Source of the DNA: CAYWXK01 sp964462515
Lineage (GTDB): Bacteria > Planctomycetota > Phycisphaerae > Sedimentisphaerales > Anaerobacaceae
Direction of reading: 5' to 3'
Assembly (NCBI GenBank): GCA_964462515.1
Contig: CAYWXK010000011.1
Coordinates: forward strand, 30,602-94,601
Length of the DNA: 64,000 nt
Below are positions 16,412 through 25,549 of the stretch, one piece after another. Below the pieces are notes generated by a model. The model was not told the origin of the DNA, did not search any database, and saw only the letters and a program-made list of their open reading frames with translations. Position numbers and translations under genes: made by a program. Within the stretch, counting starts at the first letter, position 1. Each line of letters opens with the position of its first letter.

Positions 16412-17948
16412 CTCTGGCTTCTGTCCCGGTGCTTTCCCTTCTATGTTCCCTGAAGGCAGCCCGGAGAATATTCTCCTGGTCAAATTCAAACCTCTCGAAA
16501 CACGCCTGAATCTGGCCGTTGCTCATAACGAGAATGCGGTCACAATTTCCAATCAATTCTTCAAGCTCCGAAGAGATAAACAATACACCCGTCCCCTCAG
16601 TTGTCAAATTATTGATAATGTTATACATCTCGTATTTTGCACCGACATCAATCCCGCGGGTCGGCTCATCCATAATAAATACAGGAGGCCTAGCCATAAG
16701 CCACTTGCCCACAACCGTCTTTTGCTGATTTCCGCCGCTCAGATTCTTGGCAAGCTGGCGCTCAATAGGGCCGCTCTTAATCCGCAGCAAATCTACCACC
16801 TGTTTTACCGCATTGTATATCCGTCCCCGGTCAACCATACACACCAAATACCCGCGACTATACGCAGGCAGCGATACAAGAGCGATATTGTCGAGAACCG
16901 ACCCTTCCATCAGCAGCCCCTCCTCATGACGGTTTTCACTCACAAACGCCATCCCTCGTTTAATACTATTGCGCGGCGAAATATCCCTGTATAAATTGCC
17001 GTGAACGATAATTTCTCCTTCTTGAAAACCATCCAGCCCGAATATAATCCGCGCCAGTTCCGTGCGACCTGACCCCATCAGCCCGAATAACCCGATCACT
17101 TCGCCTTTATGCAAAACAAAATTGATGTCCTTTACAATTCCTGATTGCGATAGATTCCGAACCTCAAGCGCAGCTTCCGTCGATGGCTTTGTTTTGCGTG
17201 CAGGATAAATCCGGCTGATGTCCCGTCCGACCATTTTTGAAATCATTCTGTCGATGGTAAAATCTTTCTTCGCCCCGGTATCTACAACTTCGCCGTCTCT
17301 GATGACTACGATGTCATCGGCCAGAGAAAGGACATTGCCAAGATTGTGCGAGATATAAATGATTGATTTGCCGCCTGCGCGTAGATTCTTGATTAAGCTA
17401 AATAATCTTTCTGTCTCTCTGGCAGTTAATGAAGTAGTCGGCTCATCAAAGATGATAATTTGGGCACCGCTTCCAAGCGCCTTTGCTATCTCGACCAGTT
17501 GCCGCTCTCCGAGAGACAATTTTTCAACCAAAGTATCCGGCGAAATCTCAAGGTCAACAGATTCTAATAATCTCTTTGCCTGGTTTTTGACCGCTCTTCT
17601 TTCTATAAACGGCATTCCGGCAACGCGGGGAAAACAATCGATAAATATGTTGTCAGCGATACTCAAGTTGGTAAAAAGGTTCAGCTCCTGATGAATAAAC
17701 CCGATACCTGCTAAAGTCGCATCAGACGGATTTCGAGGCGTGTATGCTTTTCCATTCAGTTTCATCTGCCCACTTTCGGCTTTAATAACGCCGCCCAAAA
17801 TATTCATCAAAGTTGTCTTGCCCGCGCCGTTTTGGCCAATTAGACCTAAGATGTGATTTCGCTGTTCTGCGAAACTAACGTTGCGCAGAACGGGCACACC
17901 AAAAAAACTCTTATTTATGCCTTCAAATTCCAGAATGTTTTCACCCAT
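16404..17948 (-). CDS. Rbs-type sugar ABC transporter ATP-binding protein (two ABC domains)
   Basis: Energises sugar import through the two neighbouring permeases. The first ABC domain has an intact Walker A GQNGAGKTT (residues 38-46), signature LSLGERQLVEIAKAL and Walker B IIIFDEPT. The second has the usual degenerate Walker A of this family (GLMGSGRTEL), signature LSGGNQQKTVVGKWL and Walker B VFIMDEPTRGID. I use the ATG at 17948 (MGENILEFEG), which matches family N-termini and lies 13 bases after the upstream permease stop. The longer frame begins with TTG at 18008 inside that permease. The tail overlaps the downstream permease start. Confidence 0.88.
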   Translation of the reverse strand: MGENILEFEGINKSFFGVPVLRNVSFAEQRNHILGLIGQNGAGKTTLMNILGGVIKAESGQMKLNGKAYTPRNPSDATLAGIGFIHQELNLFTNLSIADNIFIDCFPRVAGMPFIERRAVKNQAKRLLESVDLEISPDTLVEKLSLGERQLVEIAKALGSGAQIIIFDEPTTSLTARETERLFSLIKNLRAGGKSIIYISHNLGNVLSLADDIVVIRDGEVVDTGAKKDFTIDRMISKMVGRDISRIYPARKTKPSTEAALEVRNLSQSGIVKDINFVLHKGEVIGLFGLMGSGRTELARIIFGLDGFQEGEIIVHGNLYRDISPRNSIKRGMAFVSENRHEEGLLMEGSVLDNIALVSLPAYSRGYLVCMVDRGRIYNAVKQVVDLLRIKSGPIERQLAKNLSGGNQQKTVVGKWLMARPPVFIMDEPTRGIDVGAKYEMYNIINNLTTEGTGVLFISSELEELIGNCDRILVMSNGQIQACFERFEFDQENILRAAFREHRRESTGTEARDE

Positions 17949-17961
17949 TGAATCTATCTTT

Positions 17962-19062
17962 TCAAAAGGTATCTGCCCTTGCCAAAATTCTGGTCCTGGT
18001 AACGTCAATCAAAGCCGCCGCAAGTATGATGCTCCCTTTAATTATTTGAACTGTAAAAAAAGAACGGTTAAGCACGTTCAGCAAATTGGAAAGTAACGCA
18101 AAAAAAAGCACACCAAATAGCGCCCATAGGACCTTGCCTTTACCTCCGAATAAACTTATCCCGCCGATTACGGCCGCCCCTATAATATCGAGTAGTAAAT
18201 CCGCTCCAACCGTAGGCCGCCCATATTCCAATCTCGCAGAATACAATACAGACCCCACCGCAGCACAAAATCCACTAAAGACGTAAGCTAAAATGGTAAC
18301 ACGTCCAGCCGGCACGCCCGAAGTAACCGAAGTGCTGATGTTTTTGCCTGCTGCGAAAAACCACCGGCCCAGCAGCGTCCGGCTCAAAATAATATGCGCT
18401 ACAACACCCAAACCTAAAGCTACAAGAAAAGAATATGACACAAATCCGATTTGACCTTTACCGATTGCAATAAAAGCTGCCGGCAAATTGCCGATGTTCT
18501 CCGAGCCTGTAAGGTATATCGCCAGACCATCAAAAAAAATCATCGAAACCAGTGTCACCATAAATGGCGGCATCTTGAATTTCGCAATGGCTGTCCCGTT
18601 TAGAAGTCCTATAAGTGAGCCGACAAAAAGCATTGCTGCAACTGCTGCACCAACCGCCCACGGGTTTCCAGCTAACAGCCCGCCATTCTCTGATAGAACC
18701 AGTCCCCACAGCGGCGATTTCTCAAACACAGCCGGGTCTAATTTGGACGTCATAAAAATCCCGCCGATTACGCTTGTGATTGCTACAATCGAACCTTGTG
18801 AAAGGTCTATCCCTCCAAGTATCAAAACGAACATCTGTCCTATCACAAGCGCAAATAATGGCCACATATTTGAGCGGATATTTTTTAGATTCTGCATCCA
18901 CGCGATTTTGGGAATGAAAAGCAGCACCAGAAAATATAATATGCTTAGATAAAGCACAAAGTTTTCAGACAGCAGTATATGCCGAACCAGAACCCTCCCG
19001 AATTTCAAATTTGAAACTTTAGATTTCAAATTTTGTCCCTTGCTCAAAAACTTCCTCACCAT
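17962..19062 (-). CDS. Rbs-type sugar ABC transporter permease (second copy)
   Basis: Second CUT2 permease, so the importer is likely a heterodimer with the product at 15416-16411. Shared features are LILGGIDLSQGSIVAITSVIGG, NGTAIAKFKMPPFMVTLVSMIFFDGL and AAVIGGISLFGGKGKVLWALFG. The ATG at 19062 begins seven bases after the binding-protein stop and is preferred over the frame opening at 19113. The first 30 residues (KGQNLKSKVSNLKF) are translated from the sequence AATTTCAAATTTGAAAC at 19002-19018, an AT palindrome that resembles the dispersed AATTT/TTTAGGATTT repeats elsewhere in the window. Confidence 0.87.
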   Translation of the reverse strand: MVRKFLSKGQNLKSKVSNLKFGRVLVRHILLSENFVLYLSILYFLVLLFIPKIAWMQNLKNIRSNMWPLFALVIGQMFVLILGGIDLSQGSIVAITSVIGGIFMTSKLDPAVFEKSPLWGLVLSENGGLLAGNPWAVGAAVAAMLFVGSLIGLLNGTAIAKFKMPPFMVTLVSMIFFDGLAIYLTGSENIGNLPAAFIAIGKGQIGFVSYSFLVALGLGVVAHIILSRTLLGRWFFAAGKNISTSVTSGVPAGRVTILAYVFSGFCAAVGSVLYSARLEYGRPTVGADLLLDIIGAAVIGGISLFGGKGKVLWALFGVLFFALLSNLLNVLNRSFFTVQIIKGSIILAAALIDVTRTRILARADTF

Positions 19063-19069
19063 CCTGCAG

Positions 19070-20077
19070 TTATTTTTCAGACAGCAGCTTGAAACCCCAC
19101 ATATCCGTCGCACGCTCTGCCATGTTATCTTGCGTTAGTGCAAAACCGGCATCCTCAATCCACTTCTCGGGTGTCTTTTCACCGCCGGCAATCGCCGCCA
19201 AAAGACTATCCATTATGACCTGTGCCTCGTAGAACAAATCCTGCACGCCCGTTGCATCTACGTAACCATCTTTCATCAATCGTGCAGCCGTCGAGTCGCC
19301 GTCAATCCCCCCTAAAATTACGTGTCCCTGCTCTCCTCTTTTTTTCCACTTACCCGCAGGCTCCAGCACCGCTCTAATTTGAGGATACATAAAATCGGAT
19401 GAAGTGAAAATGAGGTCAACATTTGGATTGGCCTGCAGTGCCGCCTCAAGATTTGCCAACGCCACTCTTGCATCCCATTTGGTCGGAACCTCAATCGACT
19501 CATTGAAAAGTTCAGCATTTCTCTTAATGACTTTATAGAATCCATCTCGGCGTGCAACAGCATTGCGGTCGCCGAGGTCGCCGACCATAATGAGCGGCGT
19601 TACCTTCCTGCTGAGTTTTTTGGCCTCCTGGGCCATATATGCGACCGCCTGTTCGCTGATTTTTTCATTGTTCGCCACCACCACTAATGCAGGGTTGCTG
19701 CGATTGGCGGGAGGCCGATTGAATACCGCAATCGGAATCCCGGCCTTGTTCGCCTCTCCCACGATAGTTACGGCACTTTCGCCATCCTGCGGTATTATAA
19801 TGATTCCGTTGACTCCCTGAGCAATAGCATCCCGCACCTGCTCAAGCTGCTTGTTTGCGTCCTGGTTGGCATTGCGCTCAATCACCTTGATGCCCTTGGC
19901 CCGCAGCGTCTCGGTGATTGCCTTGTGCGCCGCAACCCAGAACTCTGTCTCCAGGTCCTGGAAACCAAAGCAGATTGTAATCTTTTCGCCCTCCTTTGTA
20001 TCCTCCACCTTCCTGCAGCTGCTCAGAAGCACAACAACTGCAAGAACAATAATTGCCACTTTAATAATGTTTTTCAT
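19070..20077 (-). CDS. Rbs-type sugar-binding lipoprotein of the ABC importer
   Basis: Periplasmic-binding-protein type 1 fold, substrate capture for the adjacent importer. The signal peptide ends in a lipobox LLSSC (Cys21), so it is probably membrane-anchored. Family motifs are QDANKQLEQVRDAIAQGVNGIIIIPQD, AGIPIAVFNRPP, GDLGDRNAVARRDGF and a terminal TQDNMAERATDMWGF. First gene of the transporter block, 18 bases downstream of the PL11 lyase stop, which ties import to rhamnogalacturonan breakdown. Which sugar is bound cannot be read from the sequence. Confidence 0.88.
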   Translation of the reverse strand: MKNIIKVAIIVLAVVVLLSSCRKVEDTKEGEKITICFGFQDLETEFWVAAHKAITETLRAKGIKVIERNANQDANKQLEQVRDAIAQGVNGIIIIPQDGESAVTIVGEANKAGIPIAVFNRPPANRSNPALVVVANNEKISEQAVAYMAQEAKKLSRKVTPLIMVGDLGDRNAVARRDGFYKVIKRNAELFNESIEVPTKWDARVALANLEAALQANPNVDLIFTSSDFMYPQIRAVLEPAGKWKKRGEQGHVILGGIDGDSTAARLMKDGYVDATGVQDLFYEAQVIMDSLLAAIAGGEKTPEKWIEDAGFALTQDNMAERATDMWGFKLLSEK

Positions 20078-20095
20078 ATTTTTATTTACCTCCGG

Positions 20096-22000
20096 TTATT
20101 TATCTTGATACTCGTGCTTCGCAGAGTAGCAAACGAAATCGGGACTTGTAATGGCAGAGCGTGCCGGAACGGGACTAACGCCGAGGTAATAGCCGGTTAC
20201 CGGCGATTGCGGATAACCCGTAGACGCGTGCGCCACATCCAGGCGATAAACCGAATCCTGCATCAGGCAGATACGCCGGTCGCGGGCCGGAATAGTTGTT
20301 GTGTAAATGCGCAGCTCACCCGGCAGAATGGTGATTATTTCCTCGCGCCAATCACCGAGGATGTCGGCCGTTATCGCAACCTTCCCCTCGATGCCGGAGG
20401 CCAGGATAGGGCCTTTGTATTTAGCGACGGATATCCCGCTGGAAGAAAAGCGACCGCCACCACTTATCCTTTCTCGTAGCAGGTCTCCGTCCCAGAACAG
20501 CCAAGTCCTGTCCCCGGGCACATCTTCCTTTGTGCCAAGACGTTTGCCGGCGGCACAGAACATATAGCGGTCGGTCGAGCCGCCTTTGCTGTCTTCTGTT
20601 GCCCAGCATTCCAGACCGGGAGCTGACGGGTCGATATCGGCAACCATAGCGTTACCTACGTGATAGGTGCGCTGACCGATGCTCCAGATGGTCTTTCCGG
20701 TTTTGGCATCGACCAGGCAAACACCCATCCCGTCGTCGTGCCAGGGCTCGATAGCATAGAATATCTCCAGGCCAGGGTGCGTTGGGTCCACGTCGGTCAC
20801 GTAGCATTTGTCGGGATGTCCCAGGCCAGCCGACCACAGGCACGTGCCGTTGTCATCCAGCACACAGCAGCCCAGGATGACCTCGTCGCGGCCGTCCTCG
20901 TCAACATCTGCCGAGTGCATAAAGTGTGCCCCCTGGCTGCGAATGACCGGGGTCTCGTCATCGCCTTCCCAGTGCCACAGCTGCTCCAGCCTCCGGTTGT
21001 GATACTGATAGGCATCAACCATCATCAACTTGTAAGTGCCGCGAGCCACAAGCAAACACGGCGTCTTGCCATCCAGGTAAGCTACGCCCATCTGGTTGCG
21101 GTTTGTGCGATTATAATCGCCCAGTCGCGGGTCTCGTGGCGGCCAATCGACGCGCACCAGCTCCTCGCCGGTTTCGCCGTCCAGGATTGAGCACCACTCT
21201 GGTCCCTTACGAACTCGGCCATCGGGTTCGCGTGCATCCTCAGGGCCGGTCTTGACGGCTACCTCGGCCTTGCTGTCCCCATCGAAATCGTAAACCACGT
21301 AAGGCGAATACCAGATGCCCGGCTCGATGCCCGTCCCGAGGTCCTTGCGCCAAAGGAATGTGCCGTCGCTAAGATAGGCTTCCAGTTTGTAGGTCAGGCC
21401 GGTCGTATTAGGTCTGCCGGCAGGGTCGATACTAAAATCAGGCCATTTTGTGACAAAATCATAAGTGCCGTCACCGTTGAGGTCAGCGATGGCAAGTTTC
21501 GCAATCCCGTAAGTTCCTTGTAACTTGATAGATAAGCAATATGTTTTGTCCTCGGCGTTAGCCTTCAGTAATGCCTTCTCCGAAGGCTCAAGCTCCTTGC
21601 CCTCCAGCACCGGTCTGACCCAGTAGGTGCTCCCCTTAGGGGCTGGCTGCTCGTCGATAAAGTCTGTGGTGGCGACTACGGGTTTCTTGTTCAGTTTCAC
21701 TGCTTCTGTGTCTTCGACTGAACGGTAGATGTTGAAAGCTGTTCCATCGGCATCGGTCGCCAGCAGCCGCCAGCCCAGATAGACTTGACCATCATTGTTC
21801 GGGATGGCTAACATTCCACGATTGATTTTTTCATTAACTCGCTGTTTGGCCCAGCCTGTCACTTTAGGTTTGTCCTTGTGCTTCGGATTGAGCGCGCCAA
21901 CAAAGTAAGCCCGCTCTGCCGGGTCTTGCGCAACTGCTGTAGAAACAACTGCGCAAAATAATAACACAATAAGCACAACTCTTTGGGCTATAGTTTTCAT
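20096..22000 (-). CDS. Exported PL11 rhamnogalacturonan lyase
   Basis: Polysaccharide lyase family 11, which cleaves the rhamnose-galacturonate backbone of pectin rhamnogalacturonan I by beta-elimination. A signal peptide (residues 1-24, STAVAQ) is followed by an N-terminal FnIII-like region (GWRLLATDADGTAFNIYR) and then a beta-propeller with calcium-binding repeats of the D-x-N/D-G-D type: IADLNGDGTYDFVTKW, YDFDGDSKAEVAVKTGP, ADVDEDGRDEVILGC and ADILGDWREEII. Length 634 fits the family. The start overlaps the stop of the small upstream reading frame by four bases (ATGA). It gives the sugar cluster its probable substrate. Confidence 0.9.
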   Translation of the reverse strand: MKTIAQRVVLIVLLFCAVVSTAVAQDPAERAYFVGALNPKHKDKPKVTGWAKQRVNEKINRGMLAIPNNDGQVYLGWRLLATDADGTAFNIYRSVEDTEAVKLNKKPVVATTDFIDEQPAPKGSTYWVRPVLEGKELEPSEKALLKANAEDKTYCLSIKLQGTYGIAKLAIADLNGDGTYDFVTKWPDFSIDPAGRPNTTGLTYKLEAYLSDGTFLWRKDLGTGIEPGIWYSPYVVYDFDGDSKAEVAVKTGPEDAREPDGRVRKGPEWCSILDGETGEELVRVDWPPRDPRLGDYNRTNRNQMGVAYLDGKTPCLLVARGTYKLMMVDAYQYHNRRLEQLWHWEGDDETPVIRSQGAHFMHSADVDEDGRDEVILGCCVLDDNGTCLWSAGLGHPDKCYVTDVDPTHPGLEIFYAIEPWHDDGMGVCLVDAKTGKTIWSIGQRTYHVGNAMVADIDPSAPGLECWATEDSKGGSTDRYMFCAAGKRLGTKEDVPGDRTWLFWDGDLLRERISGGGRFSSSGISVAKYKGPILASGIEGKVAITADILGDWREEIITILPGELRIYTTTIPARDRRICLMQDSVYRLDVAHASTGYPQSPVTGYYLGVSPVPARSAITSPDFVCYSAKHEYQDK

Positions 22001-22185
22001 AAAACCTTCTTTCGGGATGGCGTTGCTCCTTTGGGCGCTACTGTGATGGTTTCACCTCGCGTGGTTGGAGCGTTCGGCGGGGGCTCAATACTCTTCTGAG
22101 CAACGGCCCATGGGGCACCGGCCAGCACCGCCATGACTGTCAAGAGGGATAATGGTCTGATCAAAATTCTGGTAGTCATCTTCAT
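21997..22185 (-). CDS. Small exported peptide coupled to the PL11 gene
   Basis: 62 residues: a hydrophobic signal-like segment ending GAPWAVAQ, then a short Pro/Thr-rich mature part. The ATG at 22185 has AAAGGA just upstream. The stop overlaps the PL11 ATG (ATGA), which suggests translational coupling. I do not recognise a family. It may be a real leader gene, or the remnant of a longer signal-bearing gene, since 22186-22427 contains no other intact gene. A longer frame opening at 22431 exists but its N-terminus does not look protein-like. Confidence 0.4.
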   Translation of the reverse strand: MKMTTRILIRPLSLLTVMAVLAGAPWAVAQKSIEPPPNAPTTRGETITVAPKGATPSRKKVL

Positions 22186-22427
22186 GTCCTTTCTTTTGGT
22201 GTTCGTCTCGTCCGAGGCGATGTTGCCAGGCCGGCAGATCCTTGCCAGCAGTTCTTGCGCATAGTATCCCGACCGGAGTTCCCGAGTTCGTCGCGCTGCG
22301 GAGCCGTCCAAAGTGCACAATCGTGTTGGGTGCCGCGCCCACGGTGTAAGAGGAGCCAGGCTCGGCACTGTAATGCACAGGCTCAGCAGCCAAGCGACGC
22401 GGTACAAGAGTCTTTTCCCCACGCATT

Positions 22428-25295
22428 TCACTCGCCCAAGGCATATAAATGACCCGCTGTCCGCAAGTATATCCTGTTTTCGACAACCGCCGGAGTGGCA
22501 AAGATCTTCTCTCTGAAATTGTTCCTCGCCAGGACTTTCAGCTCATCATCGACTTGTATGACCGTGACGACTCCTGGGACGGAGGCCACGATAACCTTGT
22601 CGCCCGCGACAATGGGTGAAGCGATGTATTGACCCGGCGCCCCGATTTGTTCTCGGAAGAGTTCTGTGCCGGTCGAGGCCTTCAGGCAGGTTAGCAGGCC
22701 GCCGTCCCGCAAGAGGTAGAGTCTTCCCCGACAATAGAGCAGTGAGGGCGTCTCGGGAATGCCACGTCGCATTTCCCAGGCCACATGCGATTTCCGGGCA
22801 TCCTTTGTCGCTCCGGGACGAATTGCCACCAGGTTGGGTTGGCTAAGGGCAGCGAAGCCTGACATCGTTTCCATCCATTCCCCTTCACTGATGATCCCGT
22901 TCTTGTCGTGGTCGAAGATACTCAGGAGGGTGTCCATGTCTTTGACCGGCAACCCATAACCGGGATTGTTTTTGGGCAACTCCGGTCGCTGTATGAAAGC
23001 AAAGCCTTCCGTCATTTCGTCACGCTGTATTTGATTGTCATGATTCCGGTCAAACTCCTTGATGGTGATCTTCCAAGTTCCAGCCGCATCCAACCTGTCA
23101 TCTCCGCGTCCACCCAGGGCCGCGGCCCCGGCAAACAGTAGCCCATCGCCAGTTACGGGGATACCGACTGTTTCGTCCGAAAAGCCACCGGCCCACCAGA
23201 TCTCCTCCCCGGTGGATGGATTGTAGGAGGTCAGCCGTTTGGAACCCAACACGACCAACTCTTCCACGTCGCCATGAAGGAAGATCATAGGTGTTGACCA
23301 ACCGGCCTTAAACAACGATCTCGGCTGTTCCCAGACGGTCTTACCGGTGTCTTTATGGACCGCAAGCAAACGGGAAGAACCATTGTCGCCGTCCAAAACC
23401 AGGATCAATTTGTCCTCATACAATATGGGCGAGGTCGCCGTTCCATACTTGCTTTCCGGCGTGTCGATTCTACGCTGCCAGACCTCGTTTCCCGCATGGT
23501 CGTAACAAAGCAGCCCGTAGGTCCCGAAATAGACATACACATGCTTATCGTCCGCGACCGGCGTGGAAGATGCAGGATTATTCAGTGGATGAAACCTTCC
23601 TGGTGTTTCGGCCTGAACCACCTTTCGCCACAGGATTCTGCCCTCCTGACGGTCAATGGCTAACGTAATAAGTTCCTTTTTGTTGGCTGGTTCACTGGCG
23701 GTAAGAAAGATGTGATTGTCCCAGATGACGGGTGAAGAGTGTCCCGCGGAAACTGCGGTTTTCCACAAAACGTTCGTTTCCGGGCTGAAATGAACAGGAA
23801 TGCGATCTGCTTGCGCCACTCCCTGTCCATTGGGGCCGCGAAATTGATTCCAGTTGACCTTTCCCTGCTGAACGGTGAGAGATGATACCTTCCCTTCAAA
23901 ACGGGTGGCAACCTGAGCGGCTTGGAGATTCGTCGGCTCTTTCTTCTGTGCTTGCCCCGTCGCCCGGATGCAGTAGAGCCGCGCAGCGGTGCGGATGAGA
24001 AGTCGGTCGCCGACGAGCGCGGGCGTGGCCATGCACATGTCATCCTCGGCCAGCTTGTTGGTGTGGAGCAACTCGAACATGTCGCCGGCGCGGAGCACAT
24101 AGCAGACACCGTCCTCGTTCAGGCAGAAAATTTTTCCCCCAGTCGCCCACGGCGATGAGGTGAAGGCAAAACCGTCCGGCAACCGTTCACGATCATAGAG
24201 TACCTGGCCAGTCTTCGCGTCAAGACAACTCACCAAACCGCGATCGTAGAGCACATAGAGGCGTCCCTCGTAAAAGAGCGGTGAGGGGTTGTAAGGCCCG
24301 CCGACCGGATTCGACCAGGCGATGAATTCGTTGCTGGTTTCGCCCGGCTTGAGCGTGATGTCGCCGCTGGCGCCGGGGCGAATCGCGTAGAGCGGACGGA
24401 GCTTGTCTCCCACAAAGCCGGAGCTGACGAAGAGCAAACCGCCGCCCGCGAACGGTGTCGGGATGGCGATGTTCGACATGCCGCTGAATGACCAAAGCAG
24501 TTTGCCGTTGAGGTCATAACTGCGGACGGCGCGGCTGCCGGACGTGATGAGTTCGGTGCGCTGGCTGTTTTCCCAGATGAATGGGGTGGCCCAGTTGCTC
24601 TTCTCGTCACGATCCACGCGCCATAGTTCCTTGCCGGTCTTGGCATCGAGGGCAAACAGTTCCGCCTGGTCATCATTGTCGTTTACGATGAACAACCGGC
24701 TGCCGTGCAACACCGGTGACGCCGCGGTGCCCCAGCCGTAGCGCATCTTACGCGGCTCGAGACGCTTGGACCAGACCTCCCCGCCTTCGAGCGTGAAAGC
24801 AAAAACACCCAGGTTGCCGAACAAAGCGTAAACACGCTCTCCATCCGTCACAGGCGTCTCCGCGCCATAGGTGTTCTTGAGATGGATGGCAGTTTGAGGC
24901 GCGCCTCGATAGACCGTCTGTTCCCACTGCAGTTTGCCCGTCGCGAGGTCGAGACAGAGAACCTTCCAGTGATGCTCTGACTTGGGCGACTCCGGACGTT
25001 CGCCCCCCAAGTAAAGCCCCTTCTTTGGCTGCTCGGATTTGCCCATGTTCACGACGGCGGTGAGGAACACACGGTCGCCCCAGACGATTGGTGACGACCA
25101 GCTCCGTCCCGGCAGATCGGTCTTCCACGCCACGTTTTCGGTGGCAGACCACTTGTCCGGCAAGTTGGCGTTAGTGCTGACGCCAGCGGCATCCGATCCG
25201 CGGAACTGCGGCCAGTTCGCGTCCTCGGTTGCTGAGTGCGACCGGCTTGGCGCAGCGAGGCATATGAGCAAGGCAAGAATGATTCGTGTTTTCAT
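22428..25295 (-). CDS. Exported PQQ-like double beta-propeller protein with EF hands
   Basis: 955 residues with two successive eight-blade PQQ/BamB-like propellers. Signal peptide residues 1-22. Each half opens with the same phrase: NWPQFRGSDAAGVS near residue 28 and NWNQFRGPNGQGVA near 487. Blades show W-x-x-x-L, LAVHKDTGKTVWEQP and LDLATGKLQWEQT type repeats. Two EF-hand loops lie near the C-terminus: DRNHDNQIQRDE (about 747-758) and DHDKNGIISEGE (about 794-805). Such proteins are common in planctomycetes; a true PQQ-dependent dehydrogenase is not shown because the catalytic set is not obvious. The sequence is visibly richer in GC than the genes on either side, which may reflect a different origin. 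Confidence 0.8.
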   Translation of the reverse strand: MKTRIILALLICLAAPSRSHSATEDANWPQFRGSDAAGVSTNANLPDKWSATENVAWKTDLPGRSWSSPIVWGDRVFLTAVVNMGKSEQPKKGLYLGGERPESPKSEHHWKVLCLDLATGKLQWEQTVYRGAPQTAIHLKNTYGAETPVTDGERVYALFGNLGVFAFTLEGGEVWSKRLEPRKMRYGWGTAASPVLHGSRLFIVNDNDDQAELFALDAKTGKELWRVDRDEKSNWATPFIWENSQRTELITSGSRAVRSYDLNGKLLWSFSGMSNIAIPTPFAGGGLLFVSSGFVGDKLRPLYAIRPGASGDITLKPGETSNEFIAWSNPVGGPYNPSPLFYEGRLYVLYDRGLVSCLDAKTGQVLYDRERLPDGFAFTSSPWATGGKIFCLNEDGVCYVLRAGDMFELLHTNKLAEDDMCMATPALVGDRLLIRTAARLYCIRATGQAQKKEPTNLQAAQVATRFEGKVSSLTVQQGKVNWNQFRGPNGQGVAQADRIPVHFSPETNVLWKTAVSAGHSSPVIWDNHIFLTASEPANKKELITLAIDRQEGRILWRKVVQAETPGRFHPLNNPASSTPVADDKHVYVYFGTYGLLCYDHAGNEVWQRRIDTPESKYGTATSPILYEDKLILVLDGDNGSSRLLAVHKDTGKTVWEQPRSLFKAGWSTPMIFLHGDVEELVVLGSKRLTSYNPSTGEEIWWAGGFSDETVGIPVTGDGLLFAGAAALGGRGDDRLDAAGTWKITIKEFDRNHDNQIQRDEMTEGFAFIQRPELPKNNPGYGLPVKDMDTLLSIFDHDKNGIISEGEWMETMSGFAALSQPNLVAIRPGATKDARKSHVAWEMRRGIPETPSLLYCRGRLYLLRDGGLLTCLKASTGTELFREQIGAPGQYIASPIVAGDKVIVASVPGVVTVIQVDDELKVLARNNFREKIFATPAVVENRIYLRTAGHLYALGE

Positions 25296-25549
25296 ATTGA
25301 TAGTATCCGGTTGCGGTGCTGATCGAGTTATGACACCTTTATTTGTCCCATTGTGTTCCTATCGAACATTGTCCTGCAGAGCGGTGCTGTGTCCTTGCGG
25401 CAAAGCCCGAAGTGATAAAAAACACAACAAAGATACAAAAAAACAAAAACCGCTGATGGATAACCCGCCAATAAATTGGCGGGCTAAATATTAAATTCAT
25501 CCGATTCAGTAATAAATGCATGACAACGAAGAAAACTATCCTGACATTC
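25296..25549. other. Intergenic region, no gene seen
   Basis: AT-rich spacer. A short inverted repeat, CCCGCCAATAAATTGGCGGG, lies near 25466-25485 in a position where it could be a transcript hairpin downstream of GH97 (minus strand). Confidence 0.4.

Noticed and set aside
22085..22501. Minus-strand frame of 138 codons across the PL11 leader
   Set aside because: It overlaps the better-supported small exported peptide and has no signal or domain.
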